A stretch of 64,000 nt of DNA from Theobroma cacao (GCF_000208745.1 NC_030856.1:13835823-13899822), one strand, 5' to 3'; shown: positions 10,770 to 23,205, counted from the first letter of the stretch. The notes: a model not told the origin generated them from the sequence alone. Translations and numbers: made by a program.

Positions 10770-13700
10770 TGTAATACCCCGTACTTTGACATGGTGGCTA
10801 ATAAAGCTTATCGGATGCTAAATGAGGTTAATTATAATGTTTAAAAGTGAGGAAAGGTGAAAAGAGTATTTTAAGATAAAATATTTCGTACGAGAAAAAA
10901 TAATAATATTTTTATCAAAGAAGAATTTGCGAGATAAAAAGTGATTTGGAAGTGAATTGAGGCATAATAAGGTATTTTGAGTACCAATGAGACAAGTGAA
11001 AATTTTTGAAATAAAATAATATTTTATTAATAAAATAATATAAAAATATTAATATTTTATTCAGTGTCAAAATTTTTCATGAAGAAGGAGTATACGGTTA
11101 ATCTAAATGGGGGAGAGGAAGAATGAGGAAATTTCAGAGAAAAATGAAGCTAGTGGGGCCCGCGCATTATTAAATAAAACTAACGTGGGAAAAAAAATAT
11201 TTTAAATATTATAGAAACGCTGCGTTGAAGTACAAGCTTTATATTTTGTTTGTACATGTGTAAAAGAAGATAATAGAAGGAAATTGGAGTTAAAAGAGTG
11301 TTGGGAGGACTAAATTAAAAAAGAAAGAAACTTGAAGGGTAAAACGATAATTTTATGTAAAGTTTTGTCAAAGCTTCCAAATGAAGCTTTGACTCTCATC
11401 TTTATTAGCCATGACCATCCTTATCTCCTCCAGCAAGATATTTTCTTCTTCTTCTTGAAGCTTCCAAAGCCATTTTCATTTCAAGTTCATGAAAATCAAT
11501 TTTTTCATGTGATTTCCCTTGTTTCTTTTCATTTCCTTTCTTTTCTTACTTTTTTCTTCTCCAAACTTCTTGGGCACTAAACCTGCAGCTTCTAACCCCA
11601 ATTTCCAGCACATCTAAACCCTAGGAGAAGAAGAAAGAAAAAGAAAGGAAGGAAGAAAAGCTTGGTTTTGCAATTCAAGCAAGCTAAGGTAAGGATTTTT
11701 GTGTTTTAAGCTCATAGTTGGTTAAATCTTTGGAGAAATAATGTGTGAATCATTTTGGCAGCTTGATGATTAATGTTTTGAAGGAATATTGGAGTGCAAG
11801 TACGGGTCAAGCAATCATAAAGGTAAAGACAAATGATGTTTTAAGTGAAGTTGAGGAATCTTGAGAAAATGGATATTATTGTGTAGTTAACATTTTAAGT
11901 GGCATATTATGAAAAATTGTGGTTGTTGTGGGAATGATGGTTGAACTTGATAAATATCCTTAGAAAAGATTAATATATGTGTTAGAGTCATAAACAAGTT
12001 GCCGATAATCATAATTTAAAGAATTACGCAAAAAATGGATAAAAGCAACTTTGGTAAAAACTGTGTCAAGATAAGTTAAGTTGAATAAGGATTCGTGATT
12101 GAATAAAAAAGGGAAGTATAAATGATGTACGCTAAAGATATTGAATTGGGATTGTTGCTAGGAAATGCAACAGTAAAGGTAGCGTATTGTGGTGGTGTGC
12201 TGGGGGAAATAACGAGCGACCGGTAAGTAGGAATAGCTAGATATGCCTCCGAACAAATAGCGATGTAATATCCCGCTATCGTAAAGTGAGTGAACTTGCA
12301 TTTCAAAATGTTTTGGGAAGGACCTACATGTTTAAATAAATCATTTGAAAGTTTCATTTGTTTTTACTTTAAAAATATACCTAGGGAACAAGCCCTTGAT
12401 GAAATGTTTCAATCTTGTGAAATGTGCAATATGAATAGTTCATACGTTATTACATAATATTGATATGTATATTATGCATTGGATGTTCTTTTTGTGTGAA
12501 AATAATGACCCAGCTATGTACGTGTGGGAGCGTGTGTGAGTGCACATGAGCTAATGATGACCCAGCTATGTGCGGTGTGGGAGTGCACATGAGCTAATGA
12601 TGACCCAGCTATGTGCAGTGTGGGAGTGCACATGAGCTAATAATGACCCAGCTGTGTGCAAGTAGGGAGTGCACATGAGTTGAGTGTGGCGAGATGGTAT
12701 GGATGATGATGTATATATATATACGTTATAGAAAGTTTATGAAAATACTTGTGAATGTGTTGTATGTTGGCATTGTTAATTGCTCCCAAATTGCTTTTCA
12801 TTTCAGCAAGAAAATGGCTTTTTGATGTAACAAAACCCCTTTAACTAAATTGCTCTGTTTCTCGCTGCAGTGAGATTTATTGTTGTTGCAACGAGAAACT
12901 CTCAAGTAGGTAGCCTTAATCCATGCTCTGAATTTCATTGTAGCGAGAATGGATTCTCACTGCAGCAAGGAATTTCGCTGCAGCAATAATGGATTCTCGC
13001 TGCAGCAAGAAACTCTCAGGTGGTTCCAAAATTATGGTGCAGTACTTTCATTTTGATAACAATTTTCACTATCTTCCAATCAGAATTGGGTAAAGTAGTA
13101 AACGTCAAAGTTGTAGCCCAGCCTCTTAACTTTCTAATGACCTAAAAACATGTCAATTGGACTTCTGTAGTGGAAGATATGCTTGAAAACATGAAACATA
13201 TGCAAATCAAGAATGCTTTTCGCTACAGCGAGAAACCCTTTGTTTTACTTGTCTTGCTTGGACATTTGCTGAAACTTTCATTCTTTTCAATTTCATGGTT
13301 TATCATGGATCTTTCAACACTAAGGGATTTAACAATCAAAGGTTGAATTATGGGGTTTTAGAAGAAATTGAACTAAATTGCATTGTTTTTAACAAAAGTG
13401 CATCATGTTTCCAAAATCTTTTTGTATTGGTTGCTTGTTTCCTTGTTATGTTCACTCACTGAGTTTATACTCACTCTTTTAAAACTTCATCTTTTCAGAT
13501 TTGGAGGTAGTTGGGACCTAAATTGAGTTGTCCATGTATGCCCATCTTTTGGTAGGTACTATGACATCTCGTAATTGTACCTTCACCTAGAGTCACTCCG
13601 CTGATGGCCAAGAGTCTGTAGCCTTTGAACACGTATATGTAATGCAATTGGCTAGGATCAATATTAGAAGTCAAATATGTATACTTAATTACTAATGCCA

Positions 13701-13925
13701 CTATGAGTTGGTAAATGAGTGACATTATTTTGGCATAATACAAATGTGAGTATTTGATTGCCATAGTATGTCATTGAATATTTGATAGTTCAGAATTATG
13801 ACATGTGACTTTAAGAATGATTACTGAAATGATGATCAATAGTGCATAACAAGGCTTGTTTGGGCTTAGGGCACTATGCCATTGGGCCCTTGTGCCGATC
13901 ATGGCTCGAAAATTGGGCTGTGACA
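10770..13925 (+). mobile_element. Solo LTR (about 3.2 kb), gypsy type, inserted in the LINE
   Basis: Starts TGTAATACCCCGTAC and ends GGGCTGTGACA, matching the TGTAATACCCCG/TGTGACA style of plant gypsy LTRs. The flanks TCTAA (10,765-10,769) and CCTAG (13,926-13,930) differ only by transitions. On the minus strand they encode the same Leu-Glu/Leu-Gly pair of the LINE ('VERNDTRHR' before it, 'EVCSQQIIW' after), which independently fixes both ends. It contains a 43-bp tandem array and CTGCAG-centred palindromes. No gag or pol; the ORFs at 11,332, 12,076 and 13,495 are not coding. Confidence 0.87.
12503..12682 (+). repeat. 43-bp tandem repeat, about four copies
   Basis: The unit 'aatgatgacccagctatgtg' plus 'cggtgtgggagtgcacatgagct' repeats with starts near 12,503, 12,553, 12,596 and 12,639. 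The first spacing is longer because of an extra 'gcgtgtgt'. Internal to the solo LTR. Confidence 0.92.
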
Positions 13926-13926
13926 C

Positions 13927-14439
13927 CTAGTTACCTGTGCCGGGTGTCATTTCTTTCAACCTATAAGAACCAACATATAAAGATGGGCAGTAAAACTCTA
14001 ATGTGTCCTTAGTGTGTACAATCGCCAAAATAGCTCCATGCCCAAATAACCTGTATGATGTTTTCTGGTAGTATAACTGTAATTTGAAAAAATTGAGCAA
14101 AATAACTCTAAACCTGACTAGTATTGAGCTTTGCCAAAGAACATGGAACAAAGTTTCCTTTGAATGGCAACATTGGCATTTTGATGCCATCTGAAATCCC
14201 TTGGATTTTAACTGCATATCAACAAGTATACATCCATGTATTATAGGCTAGAAAAATAATGAGTTTGTTAATGGAATACTGCTATGCCAAATCAATTCCA
14301 ATACCTTATTCTTGGTTTGTTTCTGCCGAATTGTATCCCATGCACTTTTCAAAGTGAAAGTGCCATTAGAGGTATGAGTCCAGTAGGCCATGTCATCATT
14401 AGAAATTTCAAAGGGAATATCAGTCAACCAGAAATTCAA
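13927..14439 (-). pseudogene. LINE reverse-transcriptase zinc-binding domain
   Basis: Minus frames read 'NDDMAYWTHTSNGTFTLKS' and 'LELIWHSSIPLTNSLFF' (14,248-14,439) and then 'CQCCHSKETLFHVLWQSS' (13,927-14,217). This is the zf-RVT region of plant LINEs (CxxC ... H). A frame change and a lost segment separate the two. Confidence 0.9.
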
Positions 14440-14899
14440 GCAAAAAGAGTTTTAGCTTATCCACATCCTATTTATCATTATTATAAAAATAATTAACTTT
14501 AAGTGCAGAATATAAGTAAGAAAGGAAAGATTTTACGAAAGGTTGCTCATCCATCCAACAGCCATGCTAGAAAAAAGCTCACCCTTTTCCTACTTTCCAA
14601 CAAATATCTTCTTCTGCAACCTAGCATGCATTTTTCAACTGCTTCCATATGAGAGAATAATTGATTTGAACTTGCACATGCATGGGAATTTGACCACCAC
14701 AATAACTTAGAAGTCCAAAATCTTCACCATAATTTGAGATTAAATGCCTCAAAAATATCCATTAAGCTGCGAATTTCAAGGCCACCTTCATGACTAGGAA
14801 AACATATTTTTTGCCAAGAAGTCCAATGGATATGTTTGGATGTTGTCAAATCTCCCTAAAGAAAACTATTAAAAATTCTTTCAATCTTTTCAACTACAT

Positions 14900-15348
14900 A
14901 GATAGGAGGTTTTAATACCTGGAGCAAATATAATGGCATTGATTACACACTCCTTATCAACATGATCCACCCACCATGAGAAAATTTTTTTTTCTCCCAT
15001 CCAGAAATATGATATCTGATTTTGGTGATGAGAGAATCAAATAAAAAAGATTTTTTAGGACCTTTGTATAAACGCACCCCTAAATAAGAAATCAACAATA
15101 CCTTATCAGCAAACCCTGTAACAAACTATATTATCAAGATTCTCGAATTGGCAGCTTTTTTACTTATAATAAAACAACTCTTCTCTTTATTAGTTTTATG
15201 TTTAAAGACTTTCTAATATTCTTCTTGAAATTTCAAAATTTTACCCAATGCCTATTTGTTGCCATTTGTGAAGATTATAGTATCATCTGCAAAGGATAAG
15301 TGACTTATAATCATAAAACATCATGGATAATAATGTACTATAGAATAT
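14900..15348 (-). pseudogene. LINE reverse transcriptase, catalytic 'FADD' half
   Basis: The minus strand at about 15,255-15,310 reads 'SHLSFADDTIIFTNG', the catalytic FADD box of L1-type RTs. It is preceded by 'IVHYYP' and a stop, corresponding to the residues just before the box. The rest of the palm and thumb is degraded. It is separated from the upstream RT half by the LTR at 15,349-16,867. Confidence 0.88.
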
Positions 15349-16867
15349 TGCTCATATCTCAATAAGTAATATACCAATAGGGGGTGAATTGGTACTTAAA
15401 AATTCTTTTAAAAACTAAGAATAAAAATCAAAACTTTTGAAACCAAAAGCTTCTTCTTGTGTCAAAAATAAAGTGTGTGACTTTCTTAAACAAGTTTTCA
15501 ATGATGAATTGAAAAGAACAATAACAAATCAAGGTAAAATATTTCTCCTAAGTCAAATGCAAGAAAAGCATAAATAATGAATCAAGGTAAAATATTGTCC
15601 TCAGCTAAATGCAAGCAATAAATCACAATGCGAAAAAATTAAAAGCAAGACACAAGATTTTTATAGTGGTTCGACTTTCTCTAATGCCTACATCCACTCA
15701 TTTCGAACACTAAGGTATGTCAAATCCACTAAGGGAAATGAGCTTTTACGGGATCAAGCGAAACTTTCACAATAGCTTTTAACGGGGATCAAGCGATCAC
15801 AATGTTTTTTACACTTTCAAATGAAACCCTTACAATGCTTTTTCATTAGATCAAGAAACAATGGTTTTTACAGGCTCAATCATAAACCCACAAATAGCTT
15901 TTCAAGGTTAAGTTAGAACCTTTACAATGGAATACAAAGTTTAGCAAGAAAATGTCTCTACAAAGGCCAGATGCTAGGAGTTTAAGCTTGAGTGTAGTGA
16001 AAGAAGAAATTTTAGCTTGAATGAAACAAGCATAGAATTTTTCAAATCTTGATGGAAGAATAAAATGAAGCTAAAGAGTGAAAATGAGCTTTTGGTGGCC
16101 TTTTTAGGGTTTAAAGCTTTATCTCAAGTCTTTTCTTGTTTCCAAGTGGCTCAAAGGTGGCTATTTATAGCTGGTGTGAAGTGTGGAGTTGTTAGACACA
16201 AGTTTGAATTAAATCTTACCATTGCTAAAGCTTGAGGATCGATTATAGTGCTCCTAGGGTCGACTATGTTATTCAAATTTCTCAAATTAGGGCTCTATAG
16301 TCAAGTATAACCTTTCTCTATTCAATTTAATTCCTTATAGTGTGAATTTTGCAAGTTTGAGTTACTATAGTTGACTATGCCCTGACCAGAGTCGACTATG
16401 TCTCTTGATTTCTTCCTTTTTCATGCATCAGAATAGCTAGGGTTGACTATAGCTGTGTTTTCTTTCAATTTTCGAGCTTTTTAGATCAAGGTCGACTATG
16501 GCTTTGTATACTTCAAGTTTTTCACTCTTTTTTCCTTTGGATTGACTCGAGCTTCTCTGGGATTAACTCTTGACTTTTGTCTTGAGATGTCCTTAGCTTT
16601 TTAGCACCTTTCTTCAACTATTACTCCTTTGCCTTGTTCCTTCAATCAAATAATAATTTAAGCTAAGTTTGCTCCTTGTTTTCTTAGTTGAATATGCATT
16701 ATTGGAAAGCTTTTATGATATTTTCTAATAATGCATGGCTTTTCAAACAATTATATGACTTTAGGGGATTAAAAATATATTTGAGACAATTTCAAATGCA
16801 TGACATTAAGTTTAAGATAACATGTAATTTTTGTCAAATCAACACGTAATGCAACTTAAAGCTAACA
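15349..16867 (-). mobile_element. Copia-type LTR (about 1.5 kb), inserted within the LINE reverse transcriptase
   Basis: On the minus strand it begins TGTTAGCTTTAAGTTGC at 16,867 and runs to about 15,349. The same sequence family flanks the Copia gag at 21,300-23,119 (compare 25,180-26,625 plus 23,206-23,352). Shared blocks include 'gggggtgaattggtactt', 'tatagtggttcgactt' and 'tcaaggttaagttagaacc'. It separates the LINE boxes 'RQGDSISPSLFIL' and 'FADD'. No matching target duplication was found, so the lower border may be off by some bases. Confidence 0.82.
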
Positions 16868-17490
16868 CCCTGGATAATACATTCTGTAGCCAATATAAAA
16901 AGTGAAGGTGAGATTGAATCACCTTGCCTCAAACCCCTTTCAAACTTGAAATAACCCACTGAACCCCGATTAATTAACAATTAGAACCAATAGTTGGACA
17001 CATTTATATTTCTAAATCATTCCAATCCAAAGTTTTCATCATTTATAGAGAAAATTCCTACTCGATCTATCATAAGCTTTCATCATGTCAAGTTTTAAAG
17101 CAACATTACCTCACTGAGTTCTTTTATCAATCCAATGCATCAATTCTTAAGCCAGAAAGATGTTGTCATTAATAAGTCTACCTCTCCCAAAGGTAATAAT
17201 TTTGCTAACCGGTTTGCTAAAAGTTTAGTTACTATCTTGTTGAGGATAGTACATAAACTTATAAGGTGAAAATCATGTCATCGTAATGGATTGGATTTTT
17301 GGATAGCAATACAAGAGTAGTTGAAGTGACACCTTTAGGCCAAGGCGCACCACAAAAGAAATCAACCACTACCTCTACTAAATCTTCTGAAATTATGTTC
17401 CAACATTATTGATAAAAGAATGAAAAAAATCCATCTGGATCGGACCTGCAGCACTATTTATATCAATATTAGATACTGCTTGTTTGATTT
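16868..17490 (-). pseudogene. LINE reverse transcriptase, N-terminal half
   Basis: The minus strand carries, with stops, 'GRGRLINDNIFLAQELMHW', 'GNVALKLDMMKAYDR' and 'FERGLRQGDSISPSLFIL', the fingers and palm boxes of plant L1 RTs. It breaks at 'ATECIIQG' where the LTR starts. Confidence 0.9.
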
Positions 17491-17491
17491 C

Positions 17492-17998
17492 TTAAGTATG
17501 TGGAATCTCACACAAAAAAGCACTATCATATGCAGTAATGAAAGACGGAATTAAGGACTCATTAAAATTTGATAAATCACATTCTTCTGCTCTCATAAGG
17601 TTAGAAAAAAATTCCACTGCAGAGGACTGAATAATAAATGGGTCTTCAGTTAAGTTTCCATCATTATCATGAATTTTGAATATGTGATTCCTAACTCGTT
17701 TTTTCTGTATCATTGTGCGAAAAAATTTTGTATTTCTTTCTCTTACAACTACCCACTTCACACCAAATTTTGTTGCCAAAAATTTTCTTCCATGCTTGGA
17801 ATGGGATTTAAGTTCTGCGTAGGCACGGTGCAATTCTTCTCTCTTAGTAAGATCATTTTGGTACACAATCTTACTTTGGGCTGCATTTTTTTCTTTCATA
17901 CGGACATTATAAAAAATGTCTCCAGACACCCCCTTGTTCCACCATTTCAACTCGCCTTTGAGTCTTTGTTGTTTCAACCAAAATGCTGCCATTCCCAA
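17492..17998 (-). pseudogene. LINE linker between endonuclease and reverse transcriptase
   Basis: An open minus frame of 168 codons reads 'LKWWNKGVSGDIFYNVRMKE', 'VVVRERNTKFFRTMIQKKR' and 'PFIIQSSAVEFFSNLM'. The 'R.TKFF' and 'FF..L' motifs are diagnostic for the segment between endonuclease and RT in plant LINEs. It is the longest open part of the element. Confidence 0.9.
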
Positions 17999-18025
17999 TC
18001 CTTCACTGGGTGCTTTCCAATTCCT

Positions 18026-18790
18026 TTATGAAAAGTTCAAGAAATTATGGTGCTTAACCCACGCATGTATGAAGTGGGAAGAAGATGGACCCCTTGTCGC
18101 CAATTGTGAGCAAGAAACAAGTAGTGGACAGTGGTTAGAACCTTCCCTAGCAAGATGTTGTACTTGAGTAAAAGCAAAAAGGTCGGTCCATTCATGATTA
18201 TATAATATTCTATACAGCCTTTGAAACATACTGGAACTAGCCCAAGTAAAAGGATTACCTTCAAAACCTGCATCCATAAGGCCAGAATCAAGCATTACCA
18301 CGACAAACTCCTCCATGGATCCACTATTCGGAAGAGCACCATACAAATGCTCCTCACTACTCAAAATAATATTAAAGTCTCCACCCACAATCCAAGGGTC
18401 TCTCATTTATGTAGAAATATTATAAAGGCAGTACCATAATTCTCTTCTCTCCGTTCTCCTACATTTTACATAAACAAATGATGCCATGAGAGGTTTTGAT
18501 AACCATGGGGTAGTTACACTGACATGAAGATATTGAACATGATCCAACAATATATTACAAGTAATAGCATAGGTCCAGAATATCCAGATTTTATTTGAAC
18601 AATTAAAGAAGCTCCCTCAAATCCCAAACAATGTAAAAAATAATGAATCTTCAAATGATCAACCATGGGCTCCAGAATTACTAACACTTTGAATTTATGC
18701 ATAAGTTGCAATTTTTTCAATCACCTTTGAACTGCTTTCCCCACTATTCCTTGGGCCTTTCATTTCATGTAATTAATCATGATGAGATTG
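18026..18790 (-). pseudogene. LINE AP-type endonuclease domain
   Basis: The minus strand reads 'RDPWIVGGDFNIILSSEEH', 'SGLMDAGFEGNPFTWAS' and 'GSNHCPLLVSC' (18,026-18,406), the exonuclease-endonuclease-phosphatase fold with its 'GGDFN' and 'SNHCP' (usually SDH) motifs. The N-terminal part at 18,514-18,720 holds 'KFKVLVILEPMVDHLKIH', and about 18,780 shows degraded 'RGIG'-like sequence. The motif Asp of SDH is Asn here. Two frame changes are present. Confidence 0.9.
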
Positions 18791-20900
18791 ATTAGTAAAT
18801 TCCATGGAGGTTGAGAGATGATGTCCCTTACCTCTTTCGTATTCTTTTAAAAAAATATTTAACATTATTTATTAATTTGATATAATCTTTATTAATATTA
18901 TATAAGTTAATATTTTTTATGAATATTATTAAGGACTTAATATTTATTAAAGATTTAATAATTTTATAGTTTTATAATAGTAAATATTATATAATTTTTT
19001 AGAATTTAAAGTTATGTAGTCTAATATTATAAAATTTTATACTTTAATTAAATAAATTAATAAGATTATTATTAGTATAACATAAGAAGTTAGTAATATT
19101 ATTTACTAATTTTATTTGTATTGTAGTACTTAGAATTATTACTTAATTAAATTTATGTTATAATGAAATACCTTAATATTAATACCTTAACACTACTTAA
19201 TTATTGCTAATTTTAATTGTATTGTAGTATTGAATATTTTATTAATAATCAATCATAATTCAACCATTCTGAGGTTATATAGGAAAATGAAAAACTACAA
19301 AGCTTTCACCCAAAAGAACGAGTTAAAATAATATAGGAAATTCTAGATTTAGATTGAATGAGATTATACTCCTAGAACCATGAATGAAGTGCAACCAATT
19401 GCTTTTGAGTCATTTACCTTTTCACTTATTACTAGGTAAGATTTGAAGAAAAGTAATGAAATTTGAGATTTTTTAGTAAAAAGTAATAAAATTGAAAATC
19501 AATAGACTTCAATTAGTATAAAATTAATTTTTAAAAAAATTGTAGACAATAATTAGTGGATAGTTAGTGAAGGATTCAAATATTATCATAATTTTTAATT
19601 AAAATACATATTTAAATAAAAATTAAAATATATTCAAATTGTTCAATTTTATATATCTAATCTTTAATTTTACATAAAAAGTTCTTAAATAACTTCTAGA
19701 TAATGTCACATGAGCATATAAGTAAAGAAGTGTTACCGGTCAAAAGAAATAGTCAAATTTTCTACTTAAGGGTAACTGTTACGAAATTTAACCTTGAGCA
19801 GTTATATAATTGATATCTGTATGAGTGGTGGGCCACAAACTCACAATAAACCAAACTTATCAAATCAAGTTCTAATCAATTTAATAAGTTGGGTAACTTG
19901 TCAATTTTAATTTTTGATTCATTAATGTGAAAAATTAATATTAATTACAATCAATGCAAACGAAGTTGACGTCTCATATCTCCACTAGCACGTATGCCCT
20001 CGCCTCACCGTCTGTCTTGCCTTTGTCCACAAGATAAAAGGAGAAACCAAATCATTGAAAGAGAGCGATGGGAACCGACATGAAGCCAAAGCTTACTTTT
20101 CTTTGGATTGTAAGTTTAAAACATAATAATAATAAGTATTAATTAAATAAAAACAAAAATTGCCACCTTGACTCCTTGACCGTCCATACCCAAATTCTTG
20201 AGCTACTAATAAATCTAACCATTAATTAATGTGAAACTATGAGATAACAAGAAATCGGACGAGCAAAAATTAAGTAGAACAAGATTCCTTGATTGATTAC
20301 ATTAAAATTAATTATATTATTGTACCTAATAAATAAATAAATGTAAGAAGGTCAATGCTGTCACCATTTTCAATGCATCTTTATTACTTTGTTGCTTAGG
20401 TTTGAAGGTGGTTGTAACTTCTCAAGGTCTTTATGTGAAAGAAAAGAGTATGAGGTGCGAAGTATGTGATCCAATTGAATGCAATTGTGATGGATTCCAA
20501 TGTTTGCTTTTGTTGGTGGCAAAACAAAGTTGGACTTTTAGCTCTTAATTCTTGCAATATAAAGATCGATTTTCTTTCTTTCGATAGAAAAAACAAGACT
20601 CATATAAATAATGAAAAGCACATATGAAGCAACATAAATGGTATGAGACAAATTATTAAAAAAAAATAAGTTTTCATTTTTTTTATTCAAAAGGGGCAAG
20701 CACCCAAGCAAATTAAACAAAAATAACATGGGTGACAAGTTCCCACCATCAGAATTGGCTTTAAGGTAAAGCTATCAAAGCAAGAGCTTTAGGTGTCAAG
20801 ATTTCTTAAGGCCATGTCAATCATCATTCATTAAATTACTTCCAACAAGGAGGAGGAGCTAAGTGGTTAATCGCATTAAAACATAATTTTATTTTTTTTT
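18791..20900. other. AT-rich intergenic stretch, no gene seen
   Basis: Very AT-rich (18,840-19,260 especially). The short ORFs at 20,396-20,738 show no recognisable domain and are simple T-rich frames. A slightly GC-richer patch at 19,975-20,035 has no ORF or known motif. Confidence 0.6.
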
Positions 20901-21299
20901 TAAATGTAACACGTGATAAACATGAGAATAAATAATAATCATATGATAAATGAGTATATAAATAGAATGTTCAATATGTCAATCTCATACTCATATATTC
21001 AAGGACCTAATAAGAAATGAGTATTTAAATAAATAATCAATATATGCTTCAAATACTAATAGTTTCAAGAATATATGCACATTAGTTCTAATGTATGTCC
21101 AAAATATCATCAAGCATTAATTGTCAATTTAATCGTACATTGTTCACACACATTATTAATCAATCATTTTGCAATAATTTTCTAATGACAGTTCAAAAGC
21201 AAATTTCTTCAACAAGAGTATTTCATCATTAAGTATCCTTGGCAAGCATATTTCTCAATTTCATCAAACATGTGTCAAATGAAGTATATGAGAATTGAT
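20901..21299. other. AT-rich sequence downstream of the Copia relic, unassigned
   Basis: No gene or repeat recognised. It may be decayed internal sequence of the minus-strand Copia element that follows, but no Copia protease or integrase motif is visible. Confidence 0.45.
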
Positions 21300-23119
21300 A
21301 ATCAATGTTGCACATGCCATACCTCAAAGATATTCATTACAAATGAATGATTTAATTGACCTCTTTCTTGTGCTATTGACTTTGACCATGTATGTTCTTC
21401 TTACAAAAAAAGAAGTTAAACCTTGGTTTTTTAAACCCAAATTTTCTTGGGTCCTTTATGGTTAGTGACCTTCGTTGCCTTTTTAACGACATTAATTTCT
21501 ACTATATCTTACCTTGTGAAGGTTTAGTTCCCTTGGGAACCCATACTATCTACCTATTTTATCACTTTATGTAACAGTTCTATAAGAATAGGATAGAATG
21601 GAGTTCCAAATTAGAGGCATGAAGTGCATCTAGAAAAGGCATCATATATTTCATTTTCTTTAACAAAGAAGTTTTTAAGATGGGTTTCTTTTTGTGTAAA
21701 ATTATAGCCTAACCTTTCCTTGTTGAATAAGGCTTTTTGTAACACAAACATGTTATTCAATTTTTGTTCACTATCTTGAACTTAAAGTGTGTATCATGAA
21801 GTCATTGTCTTTCTTTTTCAACAAGTTAATTTCATTTTGCATAGCTTTCATATTGTTTTCTAGTTCAATCCTAGCCTTACCTAGGTTTTCATTCTCAACT
21901 TTAAGTTTTCTTATGATTTCATTATATTTTAAAATTCTCTGTTCAAATTCAAACATAAGATCATTATAAGCATCTTACGATTCATCAAAAGTGTAATCAT
22001 TTTCATTGTGAGCATAGGAATCAAGATTATGAGGAAAAAAATATACCTTATAATCATCAAGTGCCATGAAACAAAGATTTGCAATCTTATCATCCTCTTC
22101 ATCTTGTGAATTATCATTATCACTCCATGTTGCCATCATTCTTCTCTTCTTGAAGTTTCATGGAATCCTTTTTATCTTAGAGCATTCATGCTAGGTATGT
22201 TCGGGCTTTTAACAATAAAAACATGTTAAATGGTCACTTGGACACACTTTCTTAGGCATATCCTTATTTATAGGTCTTATAGCTCTAGAGTTATTCTTTA
22301 TGAACTTATTAAATTTTCTTGCTAACATAACCAAATCTCTTTCATTTTCAATCTTACTTTTGATGTTTATCTTATCCTCTTCGACTAAAGATTTAAGGAC
22401 TAAACTCTTTTGTTTGGCCTATTCTTTCTTTAGTTTTTCGCCCTTACTCTCATGTTTAAGTGTTATCTCATAAGTGATAAGGAAACTAATGAGCTTTTCT
22501 AGCTTAAAATCATATATATTCTTAGCCTCTTTAATAGCTATGACTTTGGGTCTCCAAGATTTTGGTAAGTTATAAATGATCTTCTTCACAAGTTGTGCAT
22601 TGGGAAAATCCTTTCCTAAGGCTTTTAGGCCACCAACAATATTTGTGAATTTTTCAAACATTCATTAATAGACTCACCTTCTTTCATTATAAAGAGTTCA
22701 TAGTCATATGTAAGCAATCCAATTTTGGATTCTTTGACTTGGTTGGTGCCTTCATATATGGTTTTTAAGGTTTCCTAAATTTGCTTGGCATTTTCACACA
22801 TTGACACCTTATTAAACTCACTAACTCCCATGGCACAAAAAAGGGTATTATATGCCTTGTAATTGATTTAAATAAATTTTTTATCTTTATCATTCCACTC
22901 ATTTTTAGTTTTGATCACTATCTTGCTATCTACTTCTTTATAAAGTGCATGAAGACCATCTAGTATTACACTCCATACATTTACACTCCTTACATCCAAA
23001 TGTATAGATTGAATAAACATTTCCATTCTCTTTTTCTACTAAGGATAGTTTGTACCTACAAAAATGGGTGGCCTTTGGATCGATTGCCTTTCACCAAGCA
23101 TGGTTGTTGTAACCTCCAT
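21300..23119 (-). pseudogene. Copia-type gag (UBN2-like) relic
   Basis: Gag capsid region of a Copia retrotransposon. The start codon is at 23,119 ('MEVTTTMLGERQSIQRPPIF' when read through). It is followed by 'MFIQSIHLDVRSVNVWSVI', 'ALYKEVDSKIVIK' and 'KNEWNDKDKKFI', and then the UBN2 core in the open frame at 22,661-22,419 ('NIVGGLKALGKDFPNAQLVK', 'IIYNLPKSWRPKVIAIKEAK'). A degraded CCHC knuckle ('CFYC...H...HEC', with stops) lies near 22,190-22,230. A coiled-coil segment rich in E, K and N sits at 21,956-21,771. The tail near 21,430 reads 'HKGPKKIWV'. Several stops and frameshifts; no pol follows. The sequence just upstream (about 23,185-23,205, minus) resembles a tRNA-Met primer site, 'ttggtattaaatcttggtc'. 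Confidence 0.87.
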
Positions 23120-23205
23120 TTTTGTTAATTTGAGCTTCTACAAAAGATCTCTCAAAGGCGGTTAGGCCTAAAAATTAATTTAAGACCAAGATTTAATACC
23201 AATTA

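Larger units (their letters stand above)
9890..18790 (-). mobile_element. L1-type LINE (non-LTR retrotransposon), decayed and split by two LTR insertions
   Basis: Minus-strand order from the 5' side: AP endonuclease (18,790-18,030), linker (17,998-17,490), reverse transcriptase (17,490-16,868 and 15,348-about 14,900), zinc-binding domain (14,440-13,930) and RNase H (10,700-10,106), then a 3' UTR with 'tttaataaaac' near 9,900. This is the standard domain order of plant L1 elements. ORF1 (gag) is absent, so it is probably 5'-truncated. Two LTRs (10,770-13,925 and 15,349-16,867) interrupt it. Numerous stops and frameshifts; inactive. The 3' end is approximate because no clean poly(A) or LINE target duplication was found. 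Confidence 0.9.

Noticed and set aside
12503..12682. Possible CRISPR-like repeat array
   Set aside because: Head-to-tail 43-bp units with no unique spacers, inside a plant LTR; a simple tandem repeat.
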